Assembly: GCF_905163445.1 (NCBI RefSeq)
Contig: NC_053190.1
Location: 5,396,501-5,460,500, forward strand
From: Pararge aegeria
Taxonomy: Eukaryota; Arthropoda; Insecta; Lepidoptera; Nymphalidae
Length of the DNA stretch: 64,000 nt
Direction of reading: 5' to 3'
Shown here: positions 10,376 to 21,980 of the stretch, in pieces
How positions within the stretch are numbered: position 1 is the first letter of the stretch
Layout: the number at the start of each line of letters is the position of its first letter
Notes under the pieces: model-generated
Told to the model about the DNA's origin: nothing
The model's database searches: none
The model's input: only the letters and a program-made list of their open reading frames with translations
Position numbers and translations under genes: made by a program

Positions 10376-11515
10376 ACTGTTAAGAAAAAAACTTCAAAGT
10401 TAAGTTTGATGATATTAAAGCATTTAACGGACTCATGATTCTTTTATTGGTTAAGTCATCAGCAGGTGCCGCAGAAGTTTGTTTTAGTCGTTGTTATAAG
10501 AATTTTTTTTTTTTCTTAAACCTTACTTTACTGTATAGGTACTCAAGTTTTTCATCGAATTAACCCAAAATAGTCTGGGTTTTAAAACAATTAGGTATGT
10601 TAAAAAAGTGAATGCTGCCTAACGATGATCTATGCACAACAGTGGTAGAGGTTAGTTATGATAATAATAGTCTTAATTCACAAACCTGTCTGGCATTAAT
10701 TTTATCAGTTCGAGGAAAAAAAAAAACCCCTGAAATGACTTGAATTTAATTCTACCGTGGGGCCTCGTCAATTACGATCTATCTGTCACTTTTCTTGAGA
10801 CCATTCTAATGAGGGCATACTTTTTCTCCTATTTATGAGGGGTTTGATATCCAGCAGGGCTTTGGGTAACCATGTGTTGAAAACTCGCACAGTAACAGTG
10901 CTTTAAACTTCAAGTGCTGTAAAAGTCGGTAAGACCTTTTTGTCACGTCAAAAATAAGGTGATGTTTTTGAAACATCTGAGCTGATCTTTGTAAATCATT
11001 GCAATAAACTTCCTCGATTAAGTAAGTTTTTTACAAAGAAACAAAACCGCATCTGAATCAATCCATTCGTTTGGAAGCTATTATAGGTAGGTACCGCAGA
11101 TGATCAGTTTTGCTGCATCGGGAGTTAAAAAAATTAATATAACTTGCAGTTTTCAGTACTTCTGTTTTCTTTTGTTATACACTCAGTAGTCAACTCACGT
11201 ACTCTGCCTACTACAAAACAGATTAAAGTCGAAGTTTTCCGATCCAATTGAAAGTCTAGACTAGGTGTATTGTTTTGATACTTTAATAGTTTCTCTAAAC
11301 CATTTCTCTTAGGTAACTTGGGAAAATTTAACAACTATAAAGCTTTAAGTTTTGAGACTTGCATCGTTAAGTAGTTAGATACAGCCTGCTTCACAATGTT
11401 TAGTAAAATTTTCCTTCTAACCAAAATCGAATTATCGTTCTCTACGAAAATCTTTTTAAATGCTTTGTGTCTTTAAAATATCTTAGATGCCTAATTTTTT
11501 TTAAGTTCTTTTAGT
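10376..11515. other. Unassigned AT-rich DNA
   Basis: Nothing recognisable beyond poly(T)/poly(A) runs near 10505 and 10718. Short minus-strand frames near 11134-11334 have no family signature. Confidence 0.3.
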
Positions 11516-11519
11516 TAAA

Positions 11520-11790
11520 GATTTTTGTCACACTTTGTTGTTAATAACCAGCACTTGTCAGTTGAAGTAGTAGTTGGCTCGATCTATGCACCTGATGAAT
11601 CGAATCCAGCTGATCCGTAGTCGTAAACAAGGAAACTTTTAGACTGTTTGTAAAATTCACTCCATCCAGCATAAATCACACCGCAGTAAAAGTATGGCAG
11701 TAAATCTGAGTTTGGACTTCCCGCCTTGCAATAGCCTAATGTCAAATCTCACCTGAGACCAACAAATGAGGGCCACTAGACCGGAAAACT
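11520..11790 (+). repeat. Unclassified dispersed repeat, family E, copy 2
   Basis: Collinear with 9360-9650: CCAGCTGATCCGTAGTCG, GGCAGTAAATCTGAG, GCCTTGCAATAGCCTAATGT and CTCACCTGAGACCAACAAAT. Same orientation as copy 1. Confidence 0.6.
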
Positions 11791-12054
11791 TGTTTATAAT
11801 TTTAATGAAATTATTAACATTATGTATCTTCGAAACCATCACAGGTTACCTACTTTTTATACCGGAAAAGCGCCTTTGTAACTTATGCACATTGTACAAC
11901 CTTACAGCTGGATTATAACAAAAGAGATAGATTGCATCCTGGAAGCAGATATAGGTACTCTTTATCCTTAGAAAACAGGCTTTTCTCATGAGATTTTTAA
12001 GAAACCGTACGAAGTCGCAGGCAAGAGTCATATAATTCAATCCGTCCTTATAAC

Positions 12055-12180
12055 TTCTACTCTGGAGGTCTGAGTCTACCCCACGGTAGGGCATAGATCT
12101 CCTGTCTTAATAGAGAAAGGATTCTAGAGCCAAGACTCACGCTGCTAAATTTTGGTGTGGATTTTACCGATAAAAATATA
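12055..12180 (-). mobile_element. Degraded SINE fragment, family A
   Basis: CCCCACGGTAGGGCATAGAT, CTCCTG and GAGAAAGGATTCTAGAGCC resemble the tail block of family A SINEs at low similarity. No head is visible. Confidence 0.4.
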
Positions 12181-12339
12181 GCATCATTGGGGTGGCTCTC
12201 GGATCCTCGAGGTCGACAAAGGAATTGTGTGAACTCTGTGCTGGGATGTTAGTGAGAATTACACAGAAAACCGAACAGGCGCTTAAAACTCAGCAGCTCA
12301 TAATCCGTACTCAAACATGCTTAGTCTTAACTTGGTTCT

Positions 12340-12900
12340 TACAGGAAATAAATTAGTGTCATCTGAATATCGTCTGCGAAAGGTACAGAAATCATTTGTG
12401 GAATTAAGTAAACGCATTTATAATATGATTCCTAAGGTAATTCTGGACCTACAAATGCATAAGTTTAAATAATATGTTACGACACAATTAATGAACATTT
12501 CTTAAGTATAGTTCAACGGGTACATACCACGATAGCAAAACTCTCTTTGTGTGTCCTGTCTTTTTGATCACGATCCATGCAACTGGGTCGAAATATCGAC
12601 AAATTCAAAATATTATCGTGGTATGTACCCGTTGAACTATACTTAAGAAATGTTGATTAATTAATTAATGAATTTCTTAATGACGAGGTTACTTGAAAGA
12701 CTCCGCTTTCATCACTCACAAGATAGAAAAATGAATGTTAAAATGTAAAATCTAAATAGTTGATGTTAGAAAAAAAACCAACTGCTGAGTGAGAGAGGCC
12801 TCTTCTCAGTAGAATCTGCCTTCCGACTTGACGTTACAAAAGTGCTTATATTAGGCATACTTTAAAGAAATGAATTTTGAGTTTTGAACTTTTTGAATTT
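12340..12900 (+). mobile_element. CR1/Jockey-like LINE 3' end, family A, interrupted
   Basis: GTGTCATCTGAATATCGTCT, GCGAAAGGTACAGAAATC and ATGATTCCTAAGGTAATTCT align with the C-terminal coding end of the LINE at 5330-8205. After a 160-bp inverted-repeat insertion (12494-12654) the copy resumes with AATGAATTTCTTAATGACG, followed by the shared 3' UTR and a GAATTT-like tail near 12880. Internal stop codons are present. Confidence 0.8.
12494..12654. mobile_element. Foldback insertion with perfect 41-bp inverted repeats
   Basis: The left arm 12494-12534 (AACATTTCTTAAGTATAGTT...) is the exact reverse complement of 12614-12654. The 79-bp interior holds ATGCAACTGGGTCGAAATAT and no ORF. AATTAATGA lies at 12486-12494 (overlapping the arm by one base) and again at 12663-12671, a possible target duplication. 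The gap between the right arm and the second copy parallels the Penelope-like unit at 6175-6544, so this may be another Penelope-type inverted unit rather than a DNA-transposon MITE. Confidence 0.7.
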
Positions 12901-12904
12901 GGAA

Positions 12905-13365
12905 AAAGTAGTTATTTAGATCAACCAACCAAAAAATCCAACTGTTTTTGAAATAGCTTTAATTGATAAAAATAAACATAAGTTATGAAAACATTAACAT
13001 TTTCCAGCATTCCATTCTAGTGATATTATTGCAGTTTTTACACTGTTATGGAATTAAAGATGACTACAAATCACGTTTTATTACATGGAGCATTGAAAAG
13101 AACGCCGCCAAAAGGCCTCCAAGACTTTTTATTTCTACGATAAATCATATTAATTGTTTCGCGAAGGGTTAACGACGAGGGGGTCGGATTTGTGGCAGTC
13201 GTTAAGAATGCTGACAAATGGCCCAAGCACAATCAACTAGGATTTTGGAAGTTACAAATAATGTAATGAAAGGTTACGGTATTTACCATTTCAAAAAGAA
13301 AACCAACCCATGCCTCTGCAACATGAACGTTTTCTTCCACTGCCTTCGAACGCTGCTTTTTATAT
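12905..13365. other. Unassigned AT-rich DNA
   Basis: No recognisable gene or repeat. Confidence 0.3.
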
Positions 13366-13369
13366 TTTT

Positions 13370-13570
13370 TATAATTTTTATACACCACAAAAAGAAAGAA
13401 AAACATTGGACACAGTAAGAGAAAACTTAAAAAGTAGGACACAAAAGGTGGGCTTATCGCATAGTAGCGATCTCTTCCAGGCAACCTTAGGATTAGGAAA
13501 ACCAAGAGAAACCGATTGGTGGGGTGTATTATTATTACATACATACTTACGAATAATTAAACACTAATAC
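13370..13570 (-). mobile_element. LINE 3' UTR, 'GGCCTTATCGCTA' family C
   Basis: Antisense of the tail at 52900-53212: TATACACCACAAAAAGAAAG, AAAAGTAGGACACAAAAGGT, GGGCTTATCGCATAGTAGCG, ATCTCTTCCAGGCAACCTTA and CCGATTGGTGGGGTGTATTA. Only 3' UTR sequence remains. The overlapping short frames on both strands are shadows of this repeat. Confidence 0.85.
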
Positions 13571-14050
13571 TTATCCATATTCCGCACAAAAAAAAAAATA
13601 ATAATATTAATAAATAAAAAAAATATATACTATAACATACGATATATACTTAATACGAGTAGGTAAGAATAAATCACCAAATGATGTCTCTATTGCTCAA
13701 GGTCATGCTATACTGTCCCTTGCACAAAGTTTTTTTTAAAGTAATAATTGACGGATCAAGCAAATGGTAAGAGAAAAACCATCGACTATATACAACGACT
13801 ATATACGCCCACAACATGCCGCCCTGTGCTCGTTAACGTTCACTAGAGCAAAGGTGTAGCCCTTCGCTCTACAGACCGGAAAACAAGATTGCAACAATTC
13901 TGCTTTGCGTGAGAAATAATTCGTCGAAGTACTACTTCGAGAAGTATTTCTCCGGACGAGCTTCCACGAAAAGCTCTACTAAGACTAACGTTAAATAAAC
14001 TAATAAATAATCCCACTATCTAAGTATCTCATCATCATCATCATTTCAGC
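13571..14050. other. Unassigned AT-rich DNA
   Basis: A-rich stretch (13588-13630), then non-repetitive sequence. The phrase TTCGTCGAAGTACTACTTCG AGAAG near 13920 can fold on itself. No gene is supported. Confidence 0.3.
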
Positions 14051-14084
14051 CAGCGGACGTATACTTCTAAACCTGGCCATCCCT

Positions 14085-14255
14085 TGACAATTATGGCCTT
14101 AATTTTCCGTGGTGTCACCAGGTACAAGGTGCCAACCGAAAATCAGCCCTGTACGGTCCCACTGGCGCATGCATCACAATGCTGAGCTGGCACCTTTTTC
14201 TAGGTTGTGCCATACATAACATACGTGGTGTCGTTGTAATATTTGGCGCAATGTA
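14085..14255 (-). repeat. Unclassified repeat with 'GGCACAACCTAGAAAAAGGTG'
   Basis: The block GGTACAAGGTGCCAACCG to CACCTTTTTCTAGGTTGTGC is partly repeated, in the opposite orientation, near 31847-31880 (ATGTTATGTGTGGCACAACC TAGAAAA). I regard it as a dispersed repeat of unknown class. Confidence 0.45.
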
Positions 14256-14515
14256 AAATACATTTTTCTTCCTTTCTAGTAAAATGCACCGATGAACCCG
14301 CTCCTCAGCATTTCTCATCCGCCCACTCCCCGTCACTCTCTTAACGTTATCAGTCCACTGTACTGGAGGGAGTTCCACACTACGCTTCCTTGTCCGTGGT
14401 CTCCACTCTTCCTCAAGACTTTCCTAGTCCAACAATGTCGTGTTTCTGTGCCGTGCGGCCGAACAGAATACTGGCGCACAGGTGGAAATAATATTCAAAT
14501 AATAAATCTGTAATA
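14256..14515 (-). pseudogene. RTE-like LINE reverse transcriptase C-terminus (fragment)
   Basis: The minus strand reads ...WRPRTRKRSV..., then VQWTDNVKRVTGSGRMRNAE and an ERVHR stretch. This matches the WTDDIKRVAGS...AQDR pattern of the RTE-type C-terminus, also visible antisense at 34755-35275. It is open for about 60 codons and then runs into unrelated sequence below 14290. There is no catalytic core, so it is a truncated remnant. Confidence 0.65.
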
Positions 14516-14924
14516 ATAAACGGGGGTAAACTTCTCCTTTTCCATGTTCCCGTACTTTAGCAGGTAGACAAGTTATTAATATTCCTTGTCAGGGAATAAA
14601 ATCGCAGGATATAATTTTTGTCTCCTGCCTGCGCAGTGGAGTTTTACAGGATATTGATTATTATTAGTGACTGCGGTTCTCCTGCCGATCTCTTCGTTTC
14701 AAAACAAATGTTTTATATTATTAAATCCAAAAACATTACGGTGTCTACCATTTCAACGAGATCCTACTTTATCTGCAGAACCTACAATATGGATTTATCT
14801 TATTTTTTCAATATTTACCATATTCAATTGTTTTATGCCAGAAATATTTTAATTACTTGTATTGGCCTAGCCCTAATTATCATAGTTTTCGATTATAACC
14901 TTTATTTATTCCACTACAAGTTAG

Positions 14925-15078
14925 CCCTTGACTCATAGCCCTTACCGGTTTCCACGCGACATTAAATCGTTTAGCGGCACGTCTTTGTCGATAGGGTGGG
15001 TATTACCAAGTTGTCCCTGCCGGGAATCGAACCAGGAAACTCCTACTTAATTTCACAGCGCTCACTGTTGCGCCAGGG
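14925..15078 (-). mobile_element. tRNA-derived SINE, family C
   Basis: Read on the minus strand, the head is CCTGGCGCAACAGTGAGCGC (A-box-like), then CCTGGTTCGATTCCCGGC, which contains a near-perfect B box GGTTCGATTCC. The body AAAGACGTGCCGCTAAACGA follows. Related tails lie at 5150-5280 and 58133-58330. It is a SINE head, not a tRNA gene: it has no cloverleaf and the anticodon arm is lost. Confidence 0.75.
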
Positions 15079-16560
15079 AGGTTATCAAAACATTAGTGAG
15101 CTTCTTCTTCGCATGTTAGTGACTCGAGTTCGGCTGGTACCTGCTTGCTCGAATCCCTGATTTTTACCTTTAGAAACATCAATATTGATAAACTTCGGGA
15201 ATGAACATCCTATATCAATTATTTGCTCATTCGACGTTTGGCTGGTGATACGACGACGTTCAAAATATTGAGGAAAATTAAATTTCCCAACTACGCGTTA
15301 ACGTTCAATTTATTTTCTTCTATTTTTCTCGGTTATATTGTTAATATGGAATAATGAATACTACGTGCTACATTTTTGTTTCCATTAGGAGAATTATTCT
15401 GAGAAATAAGACTAAAAGTATGTAATATATGATATTGTATCAACGAACGGCCAACATAAAACCGTCTGACGATGTGAAACGTAGTCCCAATTTTCATCTA
15501 GTCAGCAGGGCGTCCAATCCAAGAAAATTTTATGCGAGGATCCTACGTATTCCTAATAAAATTTAAGACCCTTTATCATGCCCAAAAAATTTCCTTTGAG
15601 TATGTATAGTGTTACATATTGAATAAATTAAATGTGGCGTTGTTAACTTCTGTTTTGGTAACAATAGCTAAGTGTGTTCGTATTTATTTACTACTGAATA
15701 AAATTAGAACCTAAATTCATCATTATTCTTAGCTTAAAAGACATTTATCGACTATCCTATAGTACTTACTATGAAATTTCTAGGTGTCTATTATACACTA
15801 TTTTACAATACAAATAAAATGCCTTATCGAAAGGTGCTTCAGCTGAAAAGGCTGCTACCTCAGCATGCTGCTGCATTATTTGAGAACTGCAGCTCTGATT
15901 TTCAGGTATATATTGGCGTCACGGATTTGCCGGGAAAAGTTTAAGAAGATGCGTAGTGAACTTGACAAGGAGAGGGAGGGAGTATACGGAATAATAAAGT
16001 AAAATAATACAAATAGAACCACCACCACATAAAAAAAAAATATATATATACTTATAAACAGATGTTACGCGTAAGCACGACAACAAGCAATTAGTCTGAA
16101 AGATCCGGAATGTCTTTTTATTGATAAGTTTTTTGATTATCCCAAAATACCTTTTTAATGACATTCTTAAACGAAATCATTGACTTCATCATACGGGCTG
16201 GAGGTGGTCATTCCAGACCTTACAGGCAGAGTACTTAAAAGTACCACGAAAGCAGCAGCTATGCCATGGCATGAAGATCCGAGGCGCCGACCTTGTGCTA
16301 CGTTTTCCATTTTCGTGAGCGCATTTTATTTGAGAATGAGATCTATCAAAATGTTCGAAAAATCCTAAGAACAATGAATATGAGAAACCCACATAACAAA
16401 CATACAGAGATCAGAGGAGAAAGCTCAGAGAATATGCCAAATTATAAATTTAAATTTAGAATAAGGTTTTCTTGGAGCTTATCTATTTGATTTGACATCG
16501 CTGGTTATAAATAGACGACCTCAGGAAGACTTTGTCAATTCTTTCTAGAAGCAAATACAG
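15079..16560. other. Unassigned AT-rich DNA
   Basis: Mostly featureless. A-rich/TA-rich tract at 16025-16050. Short open frames at 16180-16490 on both strands overlap each other and show no family motif. Confidence 0.3.
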
Positions 16561-16564
16561 TGAA

Positions 16565-16645
16565 GATGTCCACCAATCCGCACTTGGCCAGCGTGATGGA
16601 CTACTTAATGATGCTTTTTAATGGGTTAATATGATGATAATGACA
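16565..16645 (+). mobile_element. SINE tail fragment, family A
   Basis: TGTCCACCAATCCGCACTTG, GCCAGCGTGATGGACTAC and AATGGGTTAATATGATGATAA match the tail of family A in plus orientation. The head is missing. Confidence 0.65.
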
Positions 16646-16882
16646 GTGAAAATGAAGAAGAAGTTATAGTCGAAGAGAAGACGTTTTGCAATAGGTATTA
16701 GTCGTGATACTGAATCGTATTGAGACTGTGTACGTTTCGTGGAGTTTCTGTATTACATATAGGTATCAGTTCAAGCATCCGTGTAGTTATTCTAATCCCC
16801 GAACCATAACTCGTAATAATAATATCTACATCAATGTAGCCTATTAACTAAAGTAATATTACTTACTCCCTTATAACACCTA

Positions 16883-16922
16883 GACTACTCAATAATTCAG
16901 AAAACTGGATTATTGAGTAGTC
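16883..16922. repeat. Perfect 14-bp inverted repeat
   Basis: GACTACTCAATAAT (16883-16896) and ATTATTGAGTAGTC (16909-16922) are separated by 12 nt. No element boundary was found around it. Confidence 0.7.
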
Positions 16923-16964
16923 AATGTTAGCTTTACTCGAAAGATTTATTGTATGTAATGGTAC

Positions 16965-17085
16965 AATACAGGTTTCCTCATAATGTTTTCCTTCACCGTC
17001 AAAGCAAGTAATACTCGGAATATGTGTCGAAGGTCAAACTCGGTTCCCCCGAAAGGAAAGCTGGAGTCTTAAACTTGTATCAACG
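16965..17085 (-). mobile_element. SINE head fragment, family A
   Basis: CAGGTTTCCTCATAATGTTT, TCCTTCACCGTCAAAGCAAG, AACTCGGTTCCCCCGAAAGG and AAAGCTGGAGTC match the head half of family A in minus orientation, shortened internally. Confidence 0.6.
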
Positions 17086-17167
17086 CTTATCGATATACCT
17101 ACTTCTAATCGGTTCTTGAAACAACTCAGACATCAATAACGTTGCTTATGTAGTAACATAGTAATAG

Positions 17168-17310
17168 AAGAAGAAGAAGAAACACCTTATTGCACGTATA
17201 ACATACAGGAGAAGAAACAGTAAGGAGTATACAGTACACAATGTAGACATGCAAAGGCAGCCTTATTGCTGCAAGCAATCTCTTAAAGGCAAGCTTTGTA
17301 GATAGGACTT
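17168..17310 (-). mobile_element. LINE 3' UTR fragment, family C
   Basis: GCAAAGGCAGCCTTATTGCT, GCAAGCAATCTCTTAAAGGC and AAGCTTTGTAG correspond to the hairpin and 'ggcaacctttg' block of the LINE tail at 52900-53212, diverged. A (GAA)n run at 17167-17181 precedes it. Confidence 0.55.
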
Positions 17311-18020
17311 AGAGCAAGAGAACGGAATAGTGCCAAGAGTGTTGATACATAAATACCAAAATGTAAAGATACATATATAATTTAAATAAATATACGTAAT
17401 AAATAAATATGAAATATATATCCTATATTAAGAAAAAAAAAGTAACTGATGTGTATGATTTCTTTCGCGTTATATCCATTTTTTAAAATCCCGCGTAAAC
17501 TATTATTTTCTAGGGTATCCTATAGGATCCATGTTATCGCTACCGTGCACAGCAAAATCCAAGAATCTCTCAAAAATATTTAAGAATCTCTCAAGAACAT
17601 AACCTAGTGCTTTTCTGGCAAAAAAGTATTTTGTAACCTTACCAGGAAGCAATCTATATAATGCGATTTATTTTAGTAAAATCGGTGCAGTAGTCAAGCC
17701 AATTATTGAATTATTGGCAACAAACGAACAGGTAAAAACATTACAGGGCATTGCATTGTTTTCGTTTTGCCATCAGATAAAATCGTGTACGAGCGCTATC
17801 ATTTTACAAAATGTAACGAAAATTGTCATCATATTTGTACGCTGTTATATGGAAACAGCGTAGCTATAAGTTATAACTCATCCCATAAAAGACATTGTAA
17901 CGTTCAGAAATAGGTCACACTCGCTGTAAAATGTTAAAATAATGTAACCTAGAAAAAAAGGAATAGAACTAGAAACAGTTGATAACCGTAATCTTTGCCG
18001 TGATGTTATTTATGCTTATT
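17311..18020. other. Unassigned AT-rich DNA
   Basis: No supported feature. CAAGAATCTCTCaaaAATATTTAAGAATCTCTCAAG near 17560 is a short local duplication. Confidence 0.3.
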
Positions 18021-18021
18021 C

Positions 18022-18345
18022 ATCATGCTACCAATCCATTGCCAGCCCATTACTCGGCACAGGTCTCTTCTCAGAATGAGAAGGGTTTAGATCGTAGTCC
18101 ACCAAGCTAGGCAACTGTTGATTGGTAGACTTCACAAGCCTTTGAGAACGTTATAGATAACTCACAGGCATGTATGTTTCCTTACGATGATCTCCTTCAC
18201 CCTTAGAGCAAGTGCTATTATAATTATTTAAATTAAAAACGCACATAACTCAGAAAAGTTAGAGGTGTGTGCAGGGTTTAAACTCGGTATCCACGAGAGA
18301 AAAGGCAAATCCTTACCCACTAGGCTATTTTCGTTAAACTTATAT
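18022..18345 (-). mobile_element. tRNA-derived SINE, family A, copy 3
   Basis: CCATTACTCGGCACAGGTCT, CTTCTCAGAATGAGAAGGGT, CACAAGCCTTTGAGAACG, then GGTGTGTGCAGGGTTTAAAC and CCTTACCCACTAGGCTATTT. Full-length but diverged. Confidence 0.75.
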
Positions 18346-18774
18346 TGGCAGATAAGTAAAAGAAAAAAAGGTTTTGTCACACAAATATTTTTGTGTGATT
18401 TTGATTAGATTTTCGTACAACCTTTCAAGTTGTCCCGAGTTGTCATCATTTCGCAGTAAACAGATCCGTCACATAAAAATACTGTCCATTCGAACTTGAG
18501 ACTTTTTACGCAAAGTCAGCGCGAGTTCAAGTCCCTCCTTTTTATGGGGATCCTAGACAAATAAAACACAAGACCCTTCCGCGGAAAAAATAAGATAGGA
18601 AAAACAACCTGTTAAAATTGCTCCGGGTATGTAATGCCCGTATTTTTTCACCGACTACAGCAGATAAAAGGATGCGTACCTTTAGGTCAGTCTTCGTGTA
18701 CTCTATTTTTTTTATATTATGTCTTATCATGTAAGAAATTTTATTTGCATTTAGCGTAAAGTTTTAAGAAAAAA

Positions 18775-18995
18775 AACAGTGTGTTCTAATAGGTTTGTTG
18801 TAGGTTTTAAATTTCACGGTTTTGTACCGCTTTCGAGAAGCGGCTCCCTCCGATGTGCTTGATGTCTTTTGTCCTCCTACTTAGTGGTCTACCAACGCTG
18901 CTCTTACCAATGCGGGGTTGCCATGCCAGCACCTTGGGACCCTAACGAAATTCTGAGCTATGTGTCTGTAGAGATACTCCGAGAATAGCTCACGC
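18775..18995 (-). mobile_element. RTE-like LINE 3' fragment, copy 3
   Basis: GTTTGTTGTAGGTTTTAAAT, GAGAAGCGGCTCCCTCCGAT, GTCTACCAACGCTGCTCTTA and CCAATGCGGGGTTGCCATGC match the antisense RTE C-terminal coding region seen at 34755-35275, with many changes. Confidence 0.6.
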
Positions 18996-20035
18996 CATCG
19001 TCCTCTATAATAATAAAAAAATCATTTATACACAAGATTTTATTCACATGATTATTAGTGACAGAAATCATAGCTTAATACTATGTTTGGTTGAATTACT
19101 GATACCTAAACTGATTAAAAACTCGTACTATAGATATCAGTGTCAGTAAACTAAAGATATCAGTGCTCTCCCCTGTATATTTTTTTTAGATACAAAAACG
19201 TAAGACTACGTCTAGAATATATTTATTAGTGACTAAAAGCCTTATTTTTGCTCTAACAAACGTATGTGAGTGCATCCCGGGAGGAAATGTATTTTATGAT
19301 GGTCTCCAGGTTGTAAGTCGTAAAATTTCTTGCTTTTGGATTATTTTATATTGAATGCTTGGGTTATTTCTAAAAAGTTTCTCTTTCAATTTTATTATTG
19401 CATGACAATGTTCCCTATATTCAAATATCAATTCAATAATTGTTACCTATATAATGATTCAAAGAAAAACAATGAAATGAGTCAAAAAGAAACCCATTGC
19501 ATTTATAATAGAAGATATAGATGCCTTATTTAACGCAAGTTGTCAGGTATTTATTCTAGAATGTTCAGTTGGCACAGCTAAACTAGATGCAATAATATAG
19601 CGGTAGGTTACTCAGACGAAATCAAACATTTCACGTACCCACGCGCCAATAGTGAAATCTATTTGCTATACAAAGCAGCCAATGTTGGAAACTTGTAAAA
19701 TGCAGAACTTTAGTTTAAACTGCAACGTGGGTAGAGTTCAAAATTACTAGCGGCTTGCAACAAGTTGTGAATACGCTCGACAAACTTAATGTTAATGGCG
19801 CAAACTTGGCGTCGAGCTCGTGTAAATTAAAACCAACGGGTTCTATTTACTATCTGGAATAGACTTTTTAACATTTTAATGTTATTAGGTCCAGCACCCA
19901 TTCCAATCCAAACTGTTTGTTGGTTTACGTAGCAACATAGCGATAAAATAGCGTGATTCAAATTAAAATTTAAATTTAAAATCGAACTTATTTTTGGTCA
20001 AAGTGTGGTAGGAGTCGATTATAGGGTCACGTGGG
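18996..20035. other. Unassigned AT-rich DNA
   Basis: No supported feature. GATATCAGTGTCAGTAAACTAAAGATATCAGTG near 19134 is a short direct duplication. Confidence 0.3.
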
Positions 20036-20039
20036 TTAA

Positions 20040-20512
20040 AAATTCAAAATTCATTTATTTCAAGTAGGCCTAATATTAGCCCTTTTGAAACGTCAAGTCT
20101 GTCTGTTTGTAGTGATTCTACCACCGGTTCGGAAGGCAGATTCTACCGCGAAGAAGCCGGCAAGAAACTCAGCAGTTGCTCTTTTCCAACATCAACAATT
20201 TACATTTTGCATTTTAACATTCATTTTTCCTATCTTGTGAGAGCTGAAAGCGGAGCCGGATGCTTCCAAGCAACCTTGTCATTAAAAAATTCATCAATTG
20301 TATAGTAACCTCGCTGTAATAAATGTGTTTTAACAAATTCTTTAAACTTGTGCATTGGCAGGTCCAAAATCACCTTAGGAATCATATTATAAAAGCGTAT
20401 ACTCAATCCCACAAATGATCCCTGTACCTTACGCAGACGATATGCAGATGACACTAATTTATGACCATTTCTTGTAAGTCGACTGTTTATGTCCACTTTA
20501 GACATTGCAACT
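20040..20512 (-). pseudogene. CR1/Jockey-like LINE 3' end, family A (5'-truncated)
   Basis: The tail AAATTCAAAATTCATTTATT lies at about 20040-20060. The 3' UTR has CTACCACCGGTTCGGAAGGC, and a 91-codon minus-strand frame spans 20230-20505. Its protein (ending ...KVAWKHPAPLSALTR) matches the C-terminus of the LINE at 7720-8019, with the shared segments RLRKVQGSFVGLSIRFYNMI and LPMHKFKEFVKTHL. Upstream (higher coordinates) the similarity stops at about 20512, so only the last part of the reverse transcriptase ORF was copied. Compared with other copies it is well preserved, suggesting a younger insertion. Confidence 0.85.
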
Positions 20513-21550
20513 ACCTTTACTCGATAAAAGTCAAAGGAGATAAAGGTGCCGTCAAGACTTCTTTATCAACTAAGAGGAAGGAGTGATACATAGTGATAAT
20601 CCACTATGCCATTAAATGGAAATATTAATGCCTTAAATAGGGGGATGAAGTAACCTATTATGTATCGTATGAAGAAGTGAAGGAAACTCTAATTAGTGTA
20701 GAGAATTCGTGGATCAATTCATTTATGAATGGACGGAGTTATGTGATGTTGATCTTTTATCAACATTATTTCACACCACATCAAGCGTGATTTTGTCTAG
20801 ACCCTATTACTATTAATATATAGTAACTATAATCTTACGAAATTTTGGCCTCTGAAAGCGTCAGAAAGTTATTACGGGACAACAAAATTGGAATGGCCCC
20901 TAGATGATCAAATGCCAGATTATTAATGAAACCTTACGGAAAGATCTATAATTATAATGAATTCCCGCTTTTGAGGCTTTCGAGTAAGTTACATCGCGAA
21001 TACAGAATGGAAAAAAATCCTCCAAAGGTATCCTCGCATCAGCATCAGCTAGTTCGAATCACATCGGTCCAAATCTGGCTAAAACTGTTAAATATTAAGT
21101 TATCTATAATAAATAACATTCAATAACCAACCCGGGGCTTGGAAATTCATTTTCTTTTTTGTTGTTGGTTACAAAGAAATATTTTTCGCTCCTACCTTAG
21201 GTATCTGAACAAATCCTGATCATGCCTAAAATAGGTATACGATGGGTCGGTGAGGGTTCTAGACAGGTATACGGTATAAGCAAAGCCTTTGGCATTGCGA
21301 AGGTAATATTAGTAATGAGATTTTTTTATGTCCAATACGGCGTGAAACTCAGTCAATACACTTTACACCAGGGTGAAAATATAATATTTTTTGCCTTTCT
21401 TGTAATGACTAGGGTGAAATTTATGAGGATTACTGACACTTTTATGGGAAAACTCCTGCTGACTATAATATTTATGTATACTGACAATGAACGTCAGCCA
21501 GCAGCCACTAAGCTGCATTGCTGTGTTCCGGTCTGTAGGGTTTAGTTGCC
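20513..21550. other. Unassigned DNA
   Basis: No recognised gene or repeat. The 107-codon plus frame at 21222-21545 has no motif I can name. Confidence 0.3.
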
Positions 21551-21555
21551 GGTGT

Positions 21556-21590
21556 AATTTTATTTATTTATTTATTTATTTATTATTTAT
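21556..21590 (+). repeat. (TTTA)n microsatellite
   Basis: TTTATTTATTTATTTATTTA continues for about eight units. It precedes a diverged LINE-tail-like block (21640-21725, CTTATCTCTATAAGAGATCTC TTCCAG). Confidence 0.8.
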
Positions 21591-21804
21591 GTACCATAAA
21601 TTGTGATTGTGAACATAACATACATGAAGTGTACAAAGGAAAGCTTATCTCTATAAGAGATCTCTTCCAGCTACCCCAGGATGAGAGTTAGATGATTTCA
21701 TTGTGGTATAGGTCAAATAAAGGTACTTACTTACTTCATAATAACTACTAAGGATATTTAACATATCTAAATTATAACAAAATTCTACATACTAATACAA
21801 TAAA

Positions 21805-21980
21805 ATGTAAATTGTTAATGTTGGAAAAGAGCAACCGCTGAGTTTCTTGCCGGCTTCTTCTCGGTAGAATCTGCCTTCCGAACCGGCGGTAGAGTCACTA
21901 CACACAGACAGACTTGACGTTTCAAAAGTGCTTATATTAGGCCTGCTTGAAATAGATGAATTTTGAATTTTGAAGATACT
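21805..21980 (+). mobile_element. LINE 3' UTR only, family A
   Basis: TGTTGGAAAAGAGCAACCGC, CTTCTTCTCGGTAGAATCTG, CCTTCCGAACCGGCGGTAGA and TTGACGTTTCAAAAGTGC end in TGAATTTTGAATTTTGAA. Severely 5'-truncated. Confidence 0.8.
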
